The notes under the pieces: generated by a model | What the model was told of the DNA's origin: nothing | Databases searched by the model: none | Seen by the model: the letters and a program-made list of their open reading frames with translations, nothing else | Translations under genes and position numbers: made by a program | Shown here: positions 44,238 through 52,508 of the stretch, piece by piece | Layout of the letters: each line of letters opens with the position of its first letter | Position numbering within the stretch: the first letter of the stretch is position 1 | Assembly (NCBI GenBank): GCA_017505535.1 | Contig: JAFVPD010000020.1 | Location: 1 to 64,000 of the forward strand | Source of the DNA: Muribaculaceae bacterium | Lineage (GTDB): Bacteria; Bacteroidota; Bacteroidia; Bacteroidales; Muribaculaceae | Direction of reading: 5' to 3' | DNA length: 64,000 bases

Positions 44238-44271
44238 CGTTATAATTGGTTTAAAATTTATTTCAATGCCA

Positions 44272-44279
44272 CAAAGTTA
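44272..44279 (-). promoter_or_regulatory. -7 box of MFS carrier gene
   Basis: TAACTTTG on the minus strand, 35 bp before the start at 44237. Confidence 0.4.
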
Positions 44280-44358
44280 CGCAAAACATGTGTTTGTTGA
44301 AAATTTTTCATTAATTTCGTGCATTGATTCTATTTCTAATTCAAACCCTGTTTTTCTT

Positions 44359-45423
44359 ATGCTCACATCTAAACCATATACTCTCGACCGTGTTGTCCGA
44401 CTAATAATAGGCATAGCTATTGCTTGCGGAATTCTATGGTTATTAAACACCCTCAAGGGTGTACTTCTTCCCTTTTGCGCAGCGTGTCTCCTTGCCTATA
44501 TATTAGAACCGCTCGTTCAATTCAACCGACGTATATTACGTCAAGATGGCCGGGCAATTGCCATCACGGCAACTCTCTTAGAAGTGGCGATAGTGGTGGG
44601 GTTGATATGTTTTTTCATTCTTCCGATGCTATTTGAAGAATTCCACCAAGGAGCAATTCTATTGAAAAACTATGCACAAAGCGAGAATGTGACTCTCATG
44701 CCCGATGCGGTTCACGACTTTTTGCGCCGCAACATCGACTTTGGCTATTTAGCTTCATTAATGACACGACAGGACTGGATGTTTCTTTTAGAACAATTAT
44801 TCTCTTGGCTAAGCAGCGGGTTTGATGTGATTTTAGGCATTTTTGCATGGTTTATAGTGGTGTTATACCTCGTGTTCATTATGATTGACTATGACCGACT
44901 TGCCACAATGCCTCGCCAACTCATTCCACCTAAATATCGCGAAATCACGACTAAAATAGGAAACGACATAAAAAACAGCATGAACCAATATTTCCGCGGA
45001 CAAGCTCTTGTTGCAAGCTGCGTGGGTATAATGTTCTGCATCGGATTCCTTATCATTGACCTCCCTATGGCCATCGCATTAGGCATCTTTATAGGAATTC
45101 TCAACCTCGTTCCCTACCTTCAACTCATCGCCATTGCGCCAACAATCATGCTTTGTATGATGTACTCCGTTAGCACAGGCGGTAGCTTTTGGGGTATGTT
45201 CTGGGCCTGCATGGCGGTATATGCTATCGTACAAATAATTCAAGATGGATTTCTTGTCCCAAAAATCATGGGCAAATCAATGGGACTTAATCCGGCAATC
45301 ATTCTGTTATCATTGTCGGTTTGGGGCACGCTACTCGGTTTTTTAGGACTTATAATAGCGCTCCCCCTTACAACTCTCCTACTCGCCTATTACAATGAAT
45401 ATGTAATACACCCAAAAGATTAA
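44359..45423 (+). CDS. AI-2E/PerM-family transporter
   Basis: I take ATG 44359 (354 residues); the frame is open to 44203 but runs into the divergent MFS gene. MLTSKPYTLDRVVRLIIGIAIACG is followed by seven to eight membrane spans, including PFCAACLLAYILEPLV and the C-terminal GIFIGILNLVPYLQLI...GFLVPKIMGKSMGLNPAIILLS, typical of the AI-2E (PF01594) family. Members export signal molecules or act as Na+/H+ antiporters; the substrate here is unknown. Confidence 0.88.
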   Translation: MLTSKPYTLDRVVRLIIGIAIACGILWLLNTLKGVLLPFCAACLLAYILEPLVQFNRRILRQDGRAIAITATLLEVAIVVGLICFFILPMLFEEFHQGAILLKNYAQSENVTLMPDAVHDFLRRNIDFGYLASLMTRQDWMFLLEQLFSWLSSGFDVILGIFAWFIVVLYLVFIMIDYDRLATMPRQLIPPKYREITTKIGNDIKNSMNQYFRGQALVASCVGIMFCIGFLIIDLPMAIALGIFIGILNLVPYLQLIAIAPTIMLCMMYSVSTGGSFWGMFWACMAVYAIVQIIQDGFLVPKIMGKSMGLNPAIILLSLSVWGTLLGFLGLIIALPLTTLLLAYYNEYVIHPKD

Positions 45424-45648
45424 CTACACATTCAACAATGAGCGAGCAGCCTCAAGATCGCGTTCAAATACCATCAATCTTATTGCGCCCAACGATGTAA
45501 TTGTAATGGGATATACCGACGACATTATCTCATTGTTTATGACGCAGGGTATTCCATTGGTTTCCAATACACCTTTAGCGATATATGCCTCGGCATCGCT
45601 ATAATACTCGTTTAATAACACCAACGAAGATTCATGTTCCTTTTTCAT
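45424..45648 (-). CDS. DUF2007-domain protein
   Basis: A 74-residue protein with the DUF2007 (putative signal transducing protein) fold: LLNEYYSDAEAYIAKGVLETNGIPCVINNE and IRLMVFERDLEAARSLL. Cytoplasmic, without signal peptide. It follows mltG by 30 bp on the same strand, suggesting co-transcription. Function unknown. Confidence 0.85.
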   Translation of the reverse strand: MKKEHESSLVLLNEYYSDAEAYIAKGVLETNGIPCVINNEIMSSVYPITITSLGAIRLMVFERDLEAARSLLNV

Positions 45649-45678
45649 AGCTAAAGTCTTTATAAGGTGAATAACTAA

Positions 45679-46728
45679 TTATTTATATATCTTGCGACGA
45701 TTTAATTCGGCTTGATAACGACGAGCATTGCTCAAGTGTGTGGAATAATCTACCGCAAAATTATGATATCCCGAGAAATCCTCCTTTGCACACATATATA
45801 AATACTTATGGTCGGGGGCATTGAGTACTGCATCAAGCGTTGATTTATTAACCACCCTTATCGGTCCGGGAGGCAACCCTGTATGCTTGTATGTATTATA
45901 GGGCGACTCTACATCTAAGTGTGCCGAGGTAATCCTTCGCAAACCAAAATCGCCAAGGGCAAATTTCACTGTGGGATCGGCCTGCAACAACATGCCTTTT
46001 GCCAAACGATTCAAGTATAAACGCGCCACTTTCGGACGTTCATCGCTCTTATTTGTTTCTTCCTCTACGATTGAGGCCAGTGTTGCCACTTTCACCGGAG
46101 TTAAGCCCATACTCTTTGCTTTTTCTCTTCGTTCATCTGTCCAATAGTTGTTTCTATATTCTAATAAACGTTTAACAACCTTCGATGGTTCTGATGACCA
46201 ATAAAACTCATAGGTGTCAGGGAAAAAAGCCGCAGCATACTGCTCTTTGGATTTAAACCCGGCTTCGGGTAAAACCGCTTCACACCCGGCAAGAAACTCA
46301 TCACTCGTCAGTTCCATCTTTTCAGCAACTTTTTCTGCCAACTGTTCAAGCGTTCTACAATTATTTATAGTTACTTTCACCGGAGTTTGTTGGCCTCGCT
46401 TTATGCGTCGAGCAATATCTATCTCCTTCTCCCCTTTTTCTATATAATAAGCACCATGCGACAGCGACACTATGCCATCGGCAGCTTTCCACATATTCAA
46501 GACCCTATCACCCGACGACCCTAAATTGGTCAGCAACGAATCGCTTAATGACTCTATCGTGGCATCTTTGGGAATATACACCCATCTGCTGTCTCCTTGA
46601 TAGGTTTTTGACACATACATATACATTAATATTCCGCCCGAAATTATCACTCCGGCCAACACCAACAATATTATACTCCAGCGGGTCTTACCGCTCTTTT
46701 TTTTCTTTTTTGAATCTGTATTTTTCAT
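45679..46728 (-). CDS. mltG: Endolytic murein transglycosylase MltG
   Basis: Start at ATG 46728 (349 residues): MKNTDSKKKKKSG, one membrane anchor (20-42), then the YceG catalytic domain with YAAAFFPDTYEF, ATLASIVEEETN (catalytic Glu of the EET motif), YLNRLAKGMLLQADPTV and TYKHTGLPPGPI. It cleaves nascent glycan strands in the periplasm and limits their length. A lysine-rich stretch after the start is normal for the cytoplasmic tail. Confidence 0.94.
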   Translation of the reverse strand: MKNTDSKKKKKSGKTRWSIILLVLAGVIISGGILMYMYVSKTYQGDSRWVYIPKDATIESLSDSLLTNLGSSGDRVLNMWKAADGIVSLSHGAYYIEKGEKEIDIARRIKRGQQTPVKVTINNCRTLEQLAEKVAEKMELTSDEFLAGCEAVLPEAGFKSKEQYAAAFFPDTYEFYWSSEPSKVVKRLLEYRNNYWTDERREKAKSMGLTPVKVATLASIVEEETNKSDERPKVARLYLNRLAKGMLLQADPTVKFALGDFGLRRITSAHLDVESPYNTYKHTGLPPGPIRVVNKSTLDAVLNAPDHKYLYMCAKEDFSGYHNFAVDYSTHLSNARRYQAELNRRKIYK

Positions 46729-46849
46729 ATCGTTCTCATTATAACTTACCACAAATTTAATACTTATTTTCCACAAAAAGAAATTTACTCATAATCACCT
46801 CGTTAACACACTATTATCTTTTAGCACAAAAATATTCTTGAAAAAATGC

Positions 46850-46879
46850 TTGCCGTTTAAAAAAATTTGCCTACCTTTG
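46850..46879 (+). promoter_or_regulatory. Promoter of tRNA-Ser gene
   Basis: TTG (46850-46852), 19 bp, TACCTTTG (46872-46879), 29 bp before the mature tRNA. Confidence 0.65.
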
Positions 46880-46908
46880 CACCACAAACGTACAAAACAC
46901 GTCTTCTT

Positions 46909-46995
46909 GGAGAGGTGGGTGAGTGGCTGAAACCACCAGTTTGCTAAACTGACGTAGGAGTAATCCTACCACGAGTTCGAATCTCGTCCTCTCCG
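46909..46995 (+). tRNA. tRNA-Ser(GCU)
   Basis: Acceptor stem GGAGAGG pairs with CCTCTCC. The anticodon arm has the loop TTGCTAA, anticodon GCT, decoding AGC/AGU serine codons. There is a long variable arm (GTAGGAGTAATCCTAC) typical of tRNA-Ser and the T-loop GTTCGAATC. The discriminator G is followed by CA but the genome does not encode a full CCA end. Confidence 0.95.
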
Positions 46996-47008
46996 CAAGT
47001 CCTGCAAT

Positions 47009-47045
47009 AAAGCCCTGTATATAGTTAACATACAGGGCTTTACAT
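47009..47045 (+). terminator. Terminator of tRNA-Ser
   Basis: AAGCCCTGTAT / ATACAGGGCTT-type inverted repeat followed by TACATTTT. 47046-47166 contains no recognisable feature. Confidence 0.75.
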
Positions 47046-47166
47046 TTTATAGGTCGGACTATCTGCCGACGAAAACATCACATCATCGAGTTACGTCACG
47101 AAACTTTTAGCCATAGCAATATCTTTTATTGCAAAGACAAATTTGATATGGACACCCAAAATGACA

Positions 47167-47194
47167 AAGCCTTGAAGCAATTGCTTCAAGGCTT
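47167..47194 (-). terminator. Palindromic terminator of DUF2442-HTH gene
   Basis: A 28-bp perfect palindrome (AAGCCTTGAAGCAA and its complement) 22 bp after the stop of the minus-strand gene. Confidence 0.7.
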
Positions 47195-47215
47195 CTTATG
47201 TTTAGGCTGAAAATG

Positions 47216-47623
47216 TTAGCACTCTGCTTGCAACAATTCAGCACCGAGAGCTCGAACCTCGGCCATGATTAATTCTTCTCGTTCTTTACTCGGTTTTTTT
47301 GTGCCGTTAATGTATGAGGCAAGCAAACTTTGCTGCAATCCTAAACGTCGCGCAATAGCCGACACGTTTATTTCGGGATGAGTGAGGAAGAATTTTGCTA
47401 TGCCTACAGGTTCGGGGTTATCATACTCAAAACTCTCAAACGACACATCTTCATCAAGTTCTTCCCAATGAATACCCATACGACTAATGCGATAGTTATT
47501 TCGTTGCTCGTCTGTTGCATTTAGCAAACGCTTATAATACAACAACGATTGAAACAAAGTGCGACCATCGTCTGTCTCACCATAAATACGGTTATCTGCA
47601 AACCAAATCTTTGTTAGTACCAT
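47216..47623 (-). CDS. DUF2442 protein with C-terminal helix-turn-helix
   Basis: 135 residues. The N-terminal 80 residues match DUF2442 (KIWFADNRIYGETDDGRTLFQSLLYYKRLLNAT, GIHWEELDEDVSFESF). The C-terminal part (NVSAIARRLGLQQSLLASYINGTKKPSKER) is an XRE-like HTH. DUF2442 genes commonly pair with DUF4160 genes as suspected toxin-antitoxin-type modules, and here the DUF4160 gene lies 38 bp upstream on the same strand. The HTH points to autoregulation. No experimental function is established. Confidence 0.8.
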   Translation of the reverse strand: MVLTKIWFADNRIYGETDDGRTLFQSLLYYKRLLNATDEQRNNYRISRMGIHWEELDEDVSFESFEYDNPEPVGIAKFFLTHPEINVSAIARRLGLQQSLLASYINGTKKPSKEREELIMAEVRALGAELLQAEC

Positions 47624-47661
47624 ATTGTTTATATTTTAAGGTTTAACAAATACTTTGGAAA

Positions 47662-47901
47662 TTAGTTCCCAAAGTACTCGTTCCATTTTGAAATTGCTAA
47701 TTCTTTGTTTTCTTCAAGAATTGATTCCGCTAATTTGATATCTTTTGGTTTTATTCCATGATTTTCTTTTAACACAATACCTTCGGGGAGGATATCAAAC
47801 TTCGCATCTCCATCTCCGTTCTCAATGTGAACGTGGATTGGTTCATGTTCACGAGACCAAAAGAAAAAACGGAGACCAAACATTCTAAATATTTCAGGCA
47901 T
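47662..47901 (-). CDS. DUF4160-domain protein
   Basis: 79 residues: MPEIFRMFGLRFFFWSREHEPIHVHIENGDGDAKFDI is the characteristic DUF4160 start, and the C-terminus KWNEYFGN is also typical. It probably forms a two-gene unit with the DUF2442-HTH gene. Which of the two, if either, is toxic cannot be read from sequence. Confidence 0.85.
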   Translation of the reverse strand: MPEIFRMFGLRFFFWSREHEPIHVHIENGDGDAKFDILPEGIVLKENHGIKPKDIKLAESILEENKELAISKWNEYFGN

Positions 47902-48098
47902 ATCTCATTGAGTTTTAATTATAATACAAATTTAGGATATAAATTTATATCCTACAAGTTTTTGAGCAAATATTTTTGGTGTGAGCATTGATACATTTTT
48001 GTTCGCTAATCTCCTTTCGATGTTATCATTGTAAATGGAAATTCTACTTCCCCATCTTCCAAGCACATATTGATGACAATTACCCAACCATTCAATAG

Positions 48099-48150
48099 AA
48101 AAAAAAAAAAAAAAGCGGGTGTGCCTATTATTCATTTGGCACACCCGCTT
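48099..48150 (-). terminator. Very strong terminator of T9SS cargo gene
   Basis: 13-bp perfect inverted repeat AAGCGGGTGTGCC / GGCACACCCGCTT with a 12-nt loop, followed on the minus strand by an uninterrupted 16-T run (48114-48099). Confidence 0.95.
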
Positions 48151-48174
48151 CCGGGTTATATCCTTTTGATTATT

Positions 48175-50559
48175 CTACAAAATAATCTTTGATGTTGCGA
48201 CACCTGATTGTGTTTCAACTTTTACAACATACAATCCGCTATTAAGTGCCGAAGCATTTACTTGTGATTGAGTTGATTGCAACAATTCACGTCCGTCGAT
48301 ATCATAGATTGAAACCTTCACGATGTCATCGGCATTAACCATTACGATACCATCTTTTACCGATACATCGATAGATTGTTTATCATCAATGATTTCTTCC
48401 ACGCCCGACAACTGTTCACATTGGCCGTAGAGACCAATATTATCAAGAATTAGATTTTCGCAATTTTTTGAAACAAGTTGGAAGGCAATATATACGTCTT
48501 TACCTGAATATGACGACAAGTCAACGCCTCTTGTCTTAAATTGAGGCGATTCGGCATATATTGATGCTTCTGTCCAATAATCCCATGCAGTATCATCTCC
48601 TGAAGAAACTTTTACACGATAATCTTCGGGGAAATACTCGTTGAAAGAGGCAACGTCCCACACAAGATAGGCATTTTCTGATGTAATTTTTACTCGTGGG
48701 AGAATACACCAACGATCGGCTTGAGATGCTCCATCAATCCATGAACAACCGGCCAACACATGTTCGCCAAATTGTGCATGCTCTACAATATTGAAGATAC
48801 CCCAACCATATTCATTGAATTCAGCTCCGGCTCCTGAATTTATAGTGCCTTCATCTTCTACTCTGAAAGTAAAATCTTCGGGCATTCCATTTTCAAAGTC
48901 CCAGAATAGAGCAGCTTCACCCATAATGCGGAATTCCACTCGTGCGGTATCATTCATTTTATTTGCATCGTCATCACAACTAATGACAGCCTCAAGATTG
49001 TGCAAACCTTCTGACAATGATGACAACACGTTAGGAATAATAATCTCTCTTGTTTCTTGTGCCAAAATTACATCATTGATTTCCGACACAACTTGATCAT
49101 CTACAAGTATCTTTATTGTTGCAGCGGCATCATTGATTCCAATATTTCTGATTGGGAAAATTACATTTGTAGGAGTAAGTTTGTGAACATATTGTGTTGG
49201 ATTGGTTATTTTTCCCATTTCTAAATCAACTCCTTCTGACGAAATTTTCTCAAACGATACATCGTCTATACATATCCAGTTTTGGTCTTTGACTGAGAAT
49301 GCATAGAATCCAAAATTCAATATCTGAGGTTCTTCTATTTTTATAATTGATATTGACTCTTGATATGCGCTACTTGCTACATTTTTATACTCAACAATAA
49401 GATTAGTCATTGCTGAAGGATCTGCTCCATCGCCATAATAAACCGAGAAGTTTTCGGGGTGTGAATCATCAGTTGAATACCAGAATTTCAACACATAAAA
49501 TCCAGGCTCTGTAACTTGTATTGCATCAAGAATTGCCCAATCGTCAGCATTATTGTCTCTATTATAGTTATACGCCAATGAGTAGAAGCCGGTGCGTGCG
49601 GTATTCCACCATGGGTCTGTATGAACGCTCCAATCTCCGTCATCGTTATTAAGGTTGAAGAATGTGATGTCGGCAGTATATTCATTTGCTTCAAATCCCA
49701 TGTAATATGGAACCGATGCAGGCGCTTGGTGCATAACCATTGTCGTTAATTGGTTATTTAACAACGAGATGTCATCTGGTGTATTTACCCATGCTGTGAG
49801 ATTAAATCCTTTGCGAGGTGTTGACAAGTCCGCTTTGGCTGCAAATGTATAATCCACACTTTGTCCTTTGGCCAATGTTTGCTCTACTTTTTCTACAGCA
49901 ATTGTATCTCCATCTATGGCAAACCCAACTTCATATTGAGCAACATCACTTGCGCCATTATTCGACACTTTTATTGTTACTGTTTCCGATGCTAAATCTT
50001 TTCCTGTCACAGGTGATAGAATTGAATCTACGGCCAAATCAGCAGGATTATCTATATGTGAAACATTTACCGACACCATATACAAGCGCCACTTGTCGGC
50101 ATCACTTATAGCATGAAATCCCAAATTAATTTCCTGTCCTTTGGTCGCGTTTATAATAAAATAGCCACCTGTTTTTTCATCTTTTAGTTCAAGAACTTCC
50201 GACGCACGATTTGTCATTGCTTCAACAGTTGTTCCTGCACCATAAAATATTTCAAGCTTTTCCCCGTAGGAGCTACCATTGACCATGTATTGAACTACTA
50301 CATTTCCATCTTTTTGGGCTACGATTGACGGTGATATCAACCAATCGTCGGCGGCATTCGTTGAATGGTAGCTGTAAAATGTGGTTGAGGTTGATGCGTT
50401 GGAATCAAACTTCCAAGTGCTATTATCAGCATTGCTGTCAATCACTGTCCACTGATTAAATTCTTCTTCGGTAGCAAAATTAGTAGAAAATAATGTTTGT
50501 GAAAATGCTACACCAAATCCCAATAATGTAGCAACAGATAAAGTAAATAATTTTTTCAT
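48175..50559 (-). CDS. T9SS cargo with three choice-of-anchor-J (cleaved adhesin) domains
   Basis: Start at ATG 50559 (MKKLFTLSVATLLGFGVAFSQ, 794 residues; the frame opens further upstream without a signal peptide). Three jelly-roll modules are visible, each with W/F-E-N-x and ADDWLISP-like motifs: about 25-165, 300-450 and 560-710. These are the adhesin modules of Porphyromonas gingipains and HagA. A CARDB/Ig-like segment (FTAKADLSTP...) follows the first. The last 75 residues form a T9SS type A sorting domain (VSIYDIDGRELL...LNSGLYVVKVETQSGVATSKIIL). It should be secreted and surface-attached. Leader hairpin and promoter lie upstream. Confidence 0.9.
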   Translation of the reverse strand: MKKLFTLSVATLLGFGVAFSQTLFSTNFATEEEFNQWTVIDSNADNSTWKFDSNASTSTTFYSYHSTNAADDWLISPSIVAQKDGNVVVQYMVNGSSYGEKLEIFYGAGTTVEAMTNRASEVLELKDEKTGGYFIINATKGQEINLGFHAISDADKWRLYMVSVNVSHIDNPADLAVDSILSPVTGKDLASETVTIKVSNNGASDVAQYEVGFAIDGDTIAVEKVEQTLAKGQSVDYTFAAKADLSTPRKGFNLTAWVNTPDDISLLNNQLTTMVMHQAPASVPYYMGFEANEYTADITFFNLNNDDGDWSVHTDPWWNTARTGFYSLAYNYNRDNNADDWAILDAIQVTEPGFYVLKFWYSTDDSHPENFSVYYGDGADPSAMTNLIVEYKNVASSAYQESISIIKIEEPQILNFGFYAFSVKDQNWICIDDVSFEKISSEGVDLEMGKITNPTQYVHKLTPTNVIFPIRNIGINDAAATIKILVDDQVVSEINDVILAQETREIIIPNVLSSLSEGLHNLEAVISCDDDANKMNDTARVEFRIMGEAALFWDFENGMPEDFTFRVEDEGTINSGAGAEFNEYGWGIFNIVEHAQFGEHVLAGCSWIDGASQADRWCILPRVKITSENAYLVWDVASFNEYFPEDYRVKVSSGDDTAWDYWTEASIYAESPQFKTRGVDLSSYSGKDVYIAFQLVSKNCENLILDNIGLYGQCEQLSGVEEIIDDKQSIDVSVKDGIVMVNADDIVKVSIYDIDGRELLQSTQSQVNASALNSGLYVVKVETQSGVATSKIIL

Positions 50560-50570
50560 ATAAAATATAT

Positions 50571-50608
50571 GGTTTCTCCTATTTACAACTTTATGGAGGG
50601 GAGAAACC
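50571..50608 (-). promoter_or_regulatory. Leader hairpin of T9SS cargo gene
   Basis: Perfect 9-bp inverted repeat GGTTTCTCC / GGAGAAACC in the 5' leader, ending 11 nt before the ATG. It includes the only Shine-Dalgarno-like purine run (AGGAG), which would be sequestered when folded. Confidence 0.5.
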
Positions 50609-50672
50609 ATTAGCTGCTCCACAAAGTTCTTTTTAATCACACAGTGCATTATACTTTACTTACACTTCTCAA

Positions 50673-50703
50673 CAAAGATACAAATAATTATTACATTTTT
50701 CAA
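50673..50703 (-). promoter_or_regulatory. Promoter of T9SS cargo gene
   Basis: Minus strand TTG (50703-50701), 20 bp, TATCTTTG (50680-50673). Predicted leader about 105 nt. Confidence 0.65.
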
Positions 50704-50771
50704 ATAAACACTTTAACTTTTATATAAAAATCTGTACTCACACCTAATTTATTGCATATATATATTCTAAA

Positions 50772-50804
50772 TTTCGCCATCTAAACAATTTTTAGACGGC
50801 GAAA
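50772..50804 (-). terminator. Terminator of lepA-rluA-fmt operon
   Basis: TTTCGCC..CTAAA / TTTAG..GGCGAAA two-part inverted repeat, 26 bp after the fmt stop; T-run weak. Confidence 0.6.
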
Positions 50805-50829
50805 CAACTATTCCGATATGTTTATTTTA

Positions 50830-51792
50830 CTATTTGCAATAAGGTGATTCAAAACGCGAGCCTCGCAAAAAATCGGCTATCGGCATGCGCTTTTTCCCTG
50901 CTGCTTGTATTGACAATATCTCAATGCGACCATCACCACAATCAACCATTAACCTATTGTTGGCTATCGTAATTTTTCCCGGCTGTAGATCTCCGTTACA
51001 TTCAACAACCGCAGTTTCAAATATTTTAGCCGAGATTGCCTCTTGTTCATTATCGCATATTTCGGCCCATGCTGCAGGATAAGGAGATAGTCCTCTCACA
51101 AGATTGTGGATATCTATTGCTCTACGAGTCCAATCTATGCGACAAGTATCTTTGAAAATTTTAGGTGCTGGAGTAGGCTCTACTCCTTGCAGCAAATCTT
51201 CTTGCGGAATCGGCTTCAAATCTCCGACCAAGATGTGTTCAATTGTGTCTATCGTAAGATCTGCTCCGAGCATCATTAGCTTGTCATGAATATCCCCTAC
51301 ATTCTCTTCGGGCTTGATGTCAACGCGTTCTTGACGTATAATGTCACCCGTATCAATTTCATGCTTTAAGAAAAACGTCGTTACTCCTGTCTCTGTATCT
51401 CCATTGATTACAGCCCAATTAATTGGAGCTGCGCCTCGATATTTGGGGAGCAATGACGCATGCAAGTTAAACGTTCCCAACGGTGGCATTGACCACACCA
51501 CTTCTGGGAGCATGCGGAATGCAATTACTATAAATAAATCGGCATTGAGACTACGTAGTTGCTCAACAAATTCATCGGCTTTTAACCGCGGTGGCTGCAT
51601 AAGGAACAATCCATTTTCAACAGCATATTGTTTCACCGGCGATTGCAATAGTTTATGACCTCTGCCTGCCGGTTTATCGGGCATTGTAACAACACCCACA
51701 ATATTATATCCGCCTTCATGAATACGTTTTAGACTTTCAACAGCAAAGTCGGGTGTGCCAAGAAACACTATTTTGAGATCTTTTTTTTCCAT
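50830..51792 (-). CDS. fmt: Methionyl-tRNA formyltransferase
   Basis: Start ATG 51792 (320 residues): MEKKDLKIVFLGTPDFAVESL. The catalytic block HASLLPKYRGAAPINWAVINGD and GDTETGVTTFFLKHEIDTGDI (Asp/His of the formyltransferase site) are intact, and the C-terminal tRNA-binding domain is present. It formylates initiator Met-tRNA with 10-formyl-THF. Last gene of the operon lepA - rluA-like - fmt, 10 bp after the pseudouridine synthase. Confidence 0.96.
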   Translation of the reverse strand: MEKKDLKIVFLGTPDFAVESLKRIHEGGYNIVGVVTMPDKPAGRGHKLLQSPVKQYAVENGLFLMQPPRLKADEFVEQLRSLNADLFIVIAFRMLPEVVWSMPPLGTFNLHASLLPKYRGAAPINWAVINGDTETGVTTFFLKHEIDTGDIIRQERVDIKPEENVGDIHDKLMMLGADLTIDTIEHILVGDLKPIPQEDLLQGVEPTPAPKIFKDTCRIDWTRRAIDIHNLVRGLSPYPAAWAEICDNEQEAISAKIFETAVVECNGDLQPGKITIANNRLMVDCGDGRIEILSIQAAGKKRMPIADFLRGSRFESPYCK

Positions 51793-51802
51793 ATAAATCA
51801 AT

Positions 51803-52486
51803 CTATTTTTCCACCAAATCGTGCAACGCTTTCCACAAATTATCATTTAATGGAACCGGCGCGGTAACATCAATTTCCTTACCCGATACAGGGTGGATAA
51901 ATTTTACATTACGAGCAATTAGAGAAATGCTCCCATCGGGATTGCTTCGTTTATCTCCATATTTCAAATCGCCTTTAATAGTGCACCCGATTGCCGATAG
52001 TTGAACTCTGATTTGATGTTTACGACCCGTCATCAAGTTTACTTCAAGCAGATGATAACGTTCGCCCGATGCGATGAGTTTATAGCTAAGGCGAGCCTCC
52101 TTTGCATTATTTTTAGGCGTGGTAAATGCGTATGATTTATTATTTCGCTCAGTCGTTGTTATATAATGAGTTAAAACATCACTCTCCTTCGGTGGCATAT
52201 TGCGAGTAATAGCCCAATAGGTTTTATGCACCGCCCCATTGCGAAACATCTCGTTAAGTCGTGTTAACGCCTTTGATGTTTTGGCAAAAATTACGATTCC
52301 TCCCACTGGACGGTCTAGGCGATGTACCACTCCGCAAAAAACATTCCCGGGCTTGGCATATTTCTCCTTCAGCCACTCTTTAATGATTTCAACGAGCGGT
52401 TTATCCCCGGTTTTGTCTCCTTGCACTATTTCGCCGGGACTTTTATTTACGATGATTATGTGGTTATCCTCGTACAATACTTCCAT
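51803..52486 (-). CDS. RluA-family pseudouridine synthase
   Basis: 227 residues from ATG 52486 (MEVLYEDNHIIIVNKSPG). HRLDRPVGGIVIFAKTSKAL contains the catalytic Asp of the RluA family, and VNLMTGRKHQIRVQLSAIG is its second signature. The N-terminal S4 domain of RluC/RluD is absent. It converts uridines in rRNA or tRNA to pseudouridine; the exact site is not known. 22 bp after lepA. Confidence 0.9.
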   Translation of the reverse strand: MEVLYEDNHIIIVNKSPGEIVQGDKTGDKPLVEIIKEWLKEKYAKPGNVFCGVVHRLDRPVGGIVIFAKTSKALTRLNEMFRNGAVHKTYWAITRNMPPKESDVLTHYITTTERNNKSYAFTTPKNNAKEARLSYKLIASGERYHLLEVNLMTGRKHQIRVQLSAIGCTIKGDLKYGDKRSNPDGSISLIARNVKFIHPVSGKEIDVTAPVPLNDNLWKALHDLVEK

Positions 52487-52508
52487 TGCGCTTACCGTTA
52501 TGAGACGA

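Noticed and set aside
47932..48144. 70-codon minus-strand frame
   Set aside because: It runs through the 16-base homopolymer and terminator of the T9SS cargo gene and has a poly-Phe run; not a gene.
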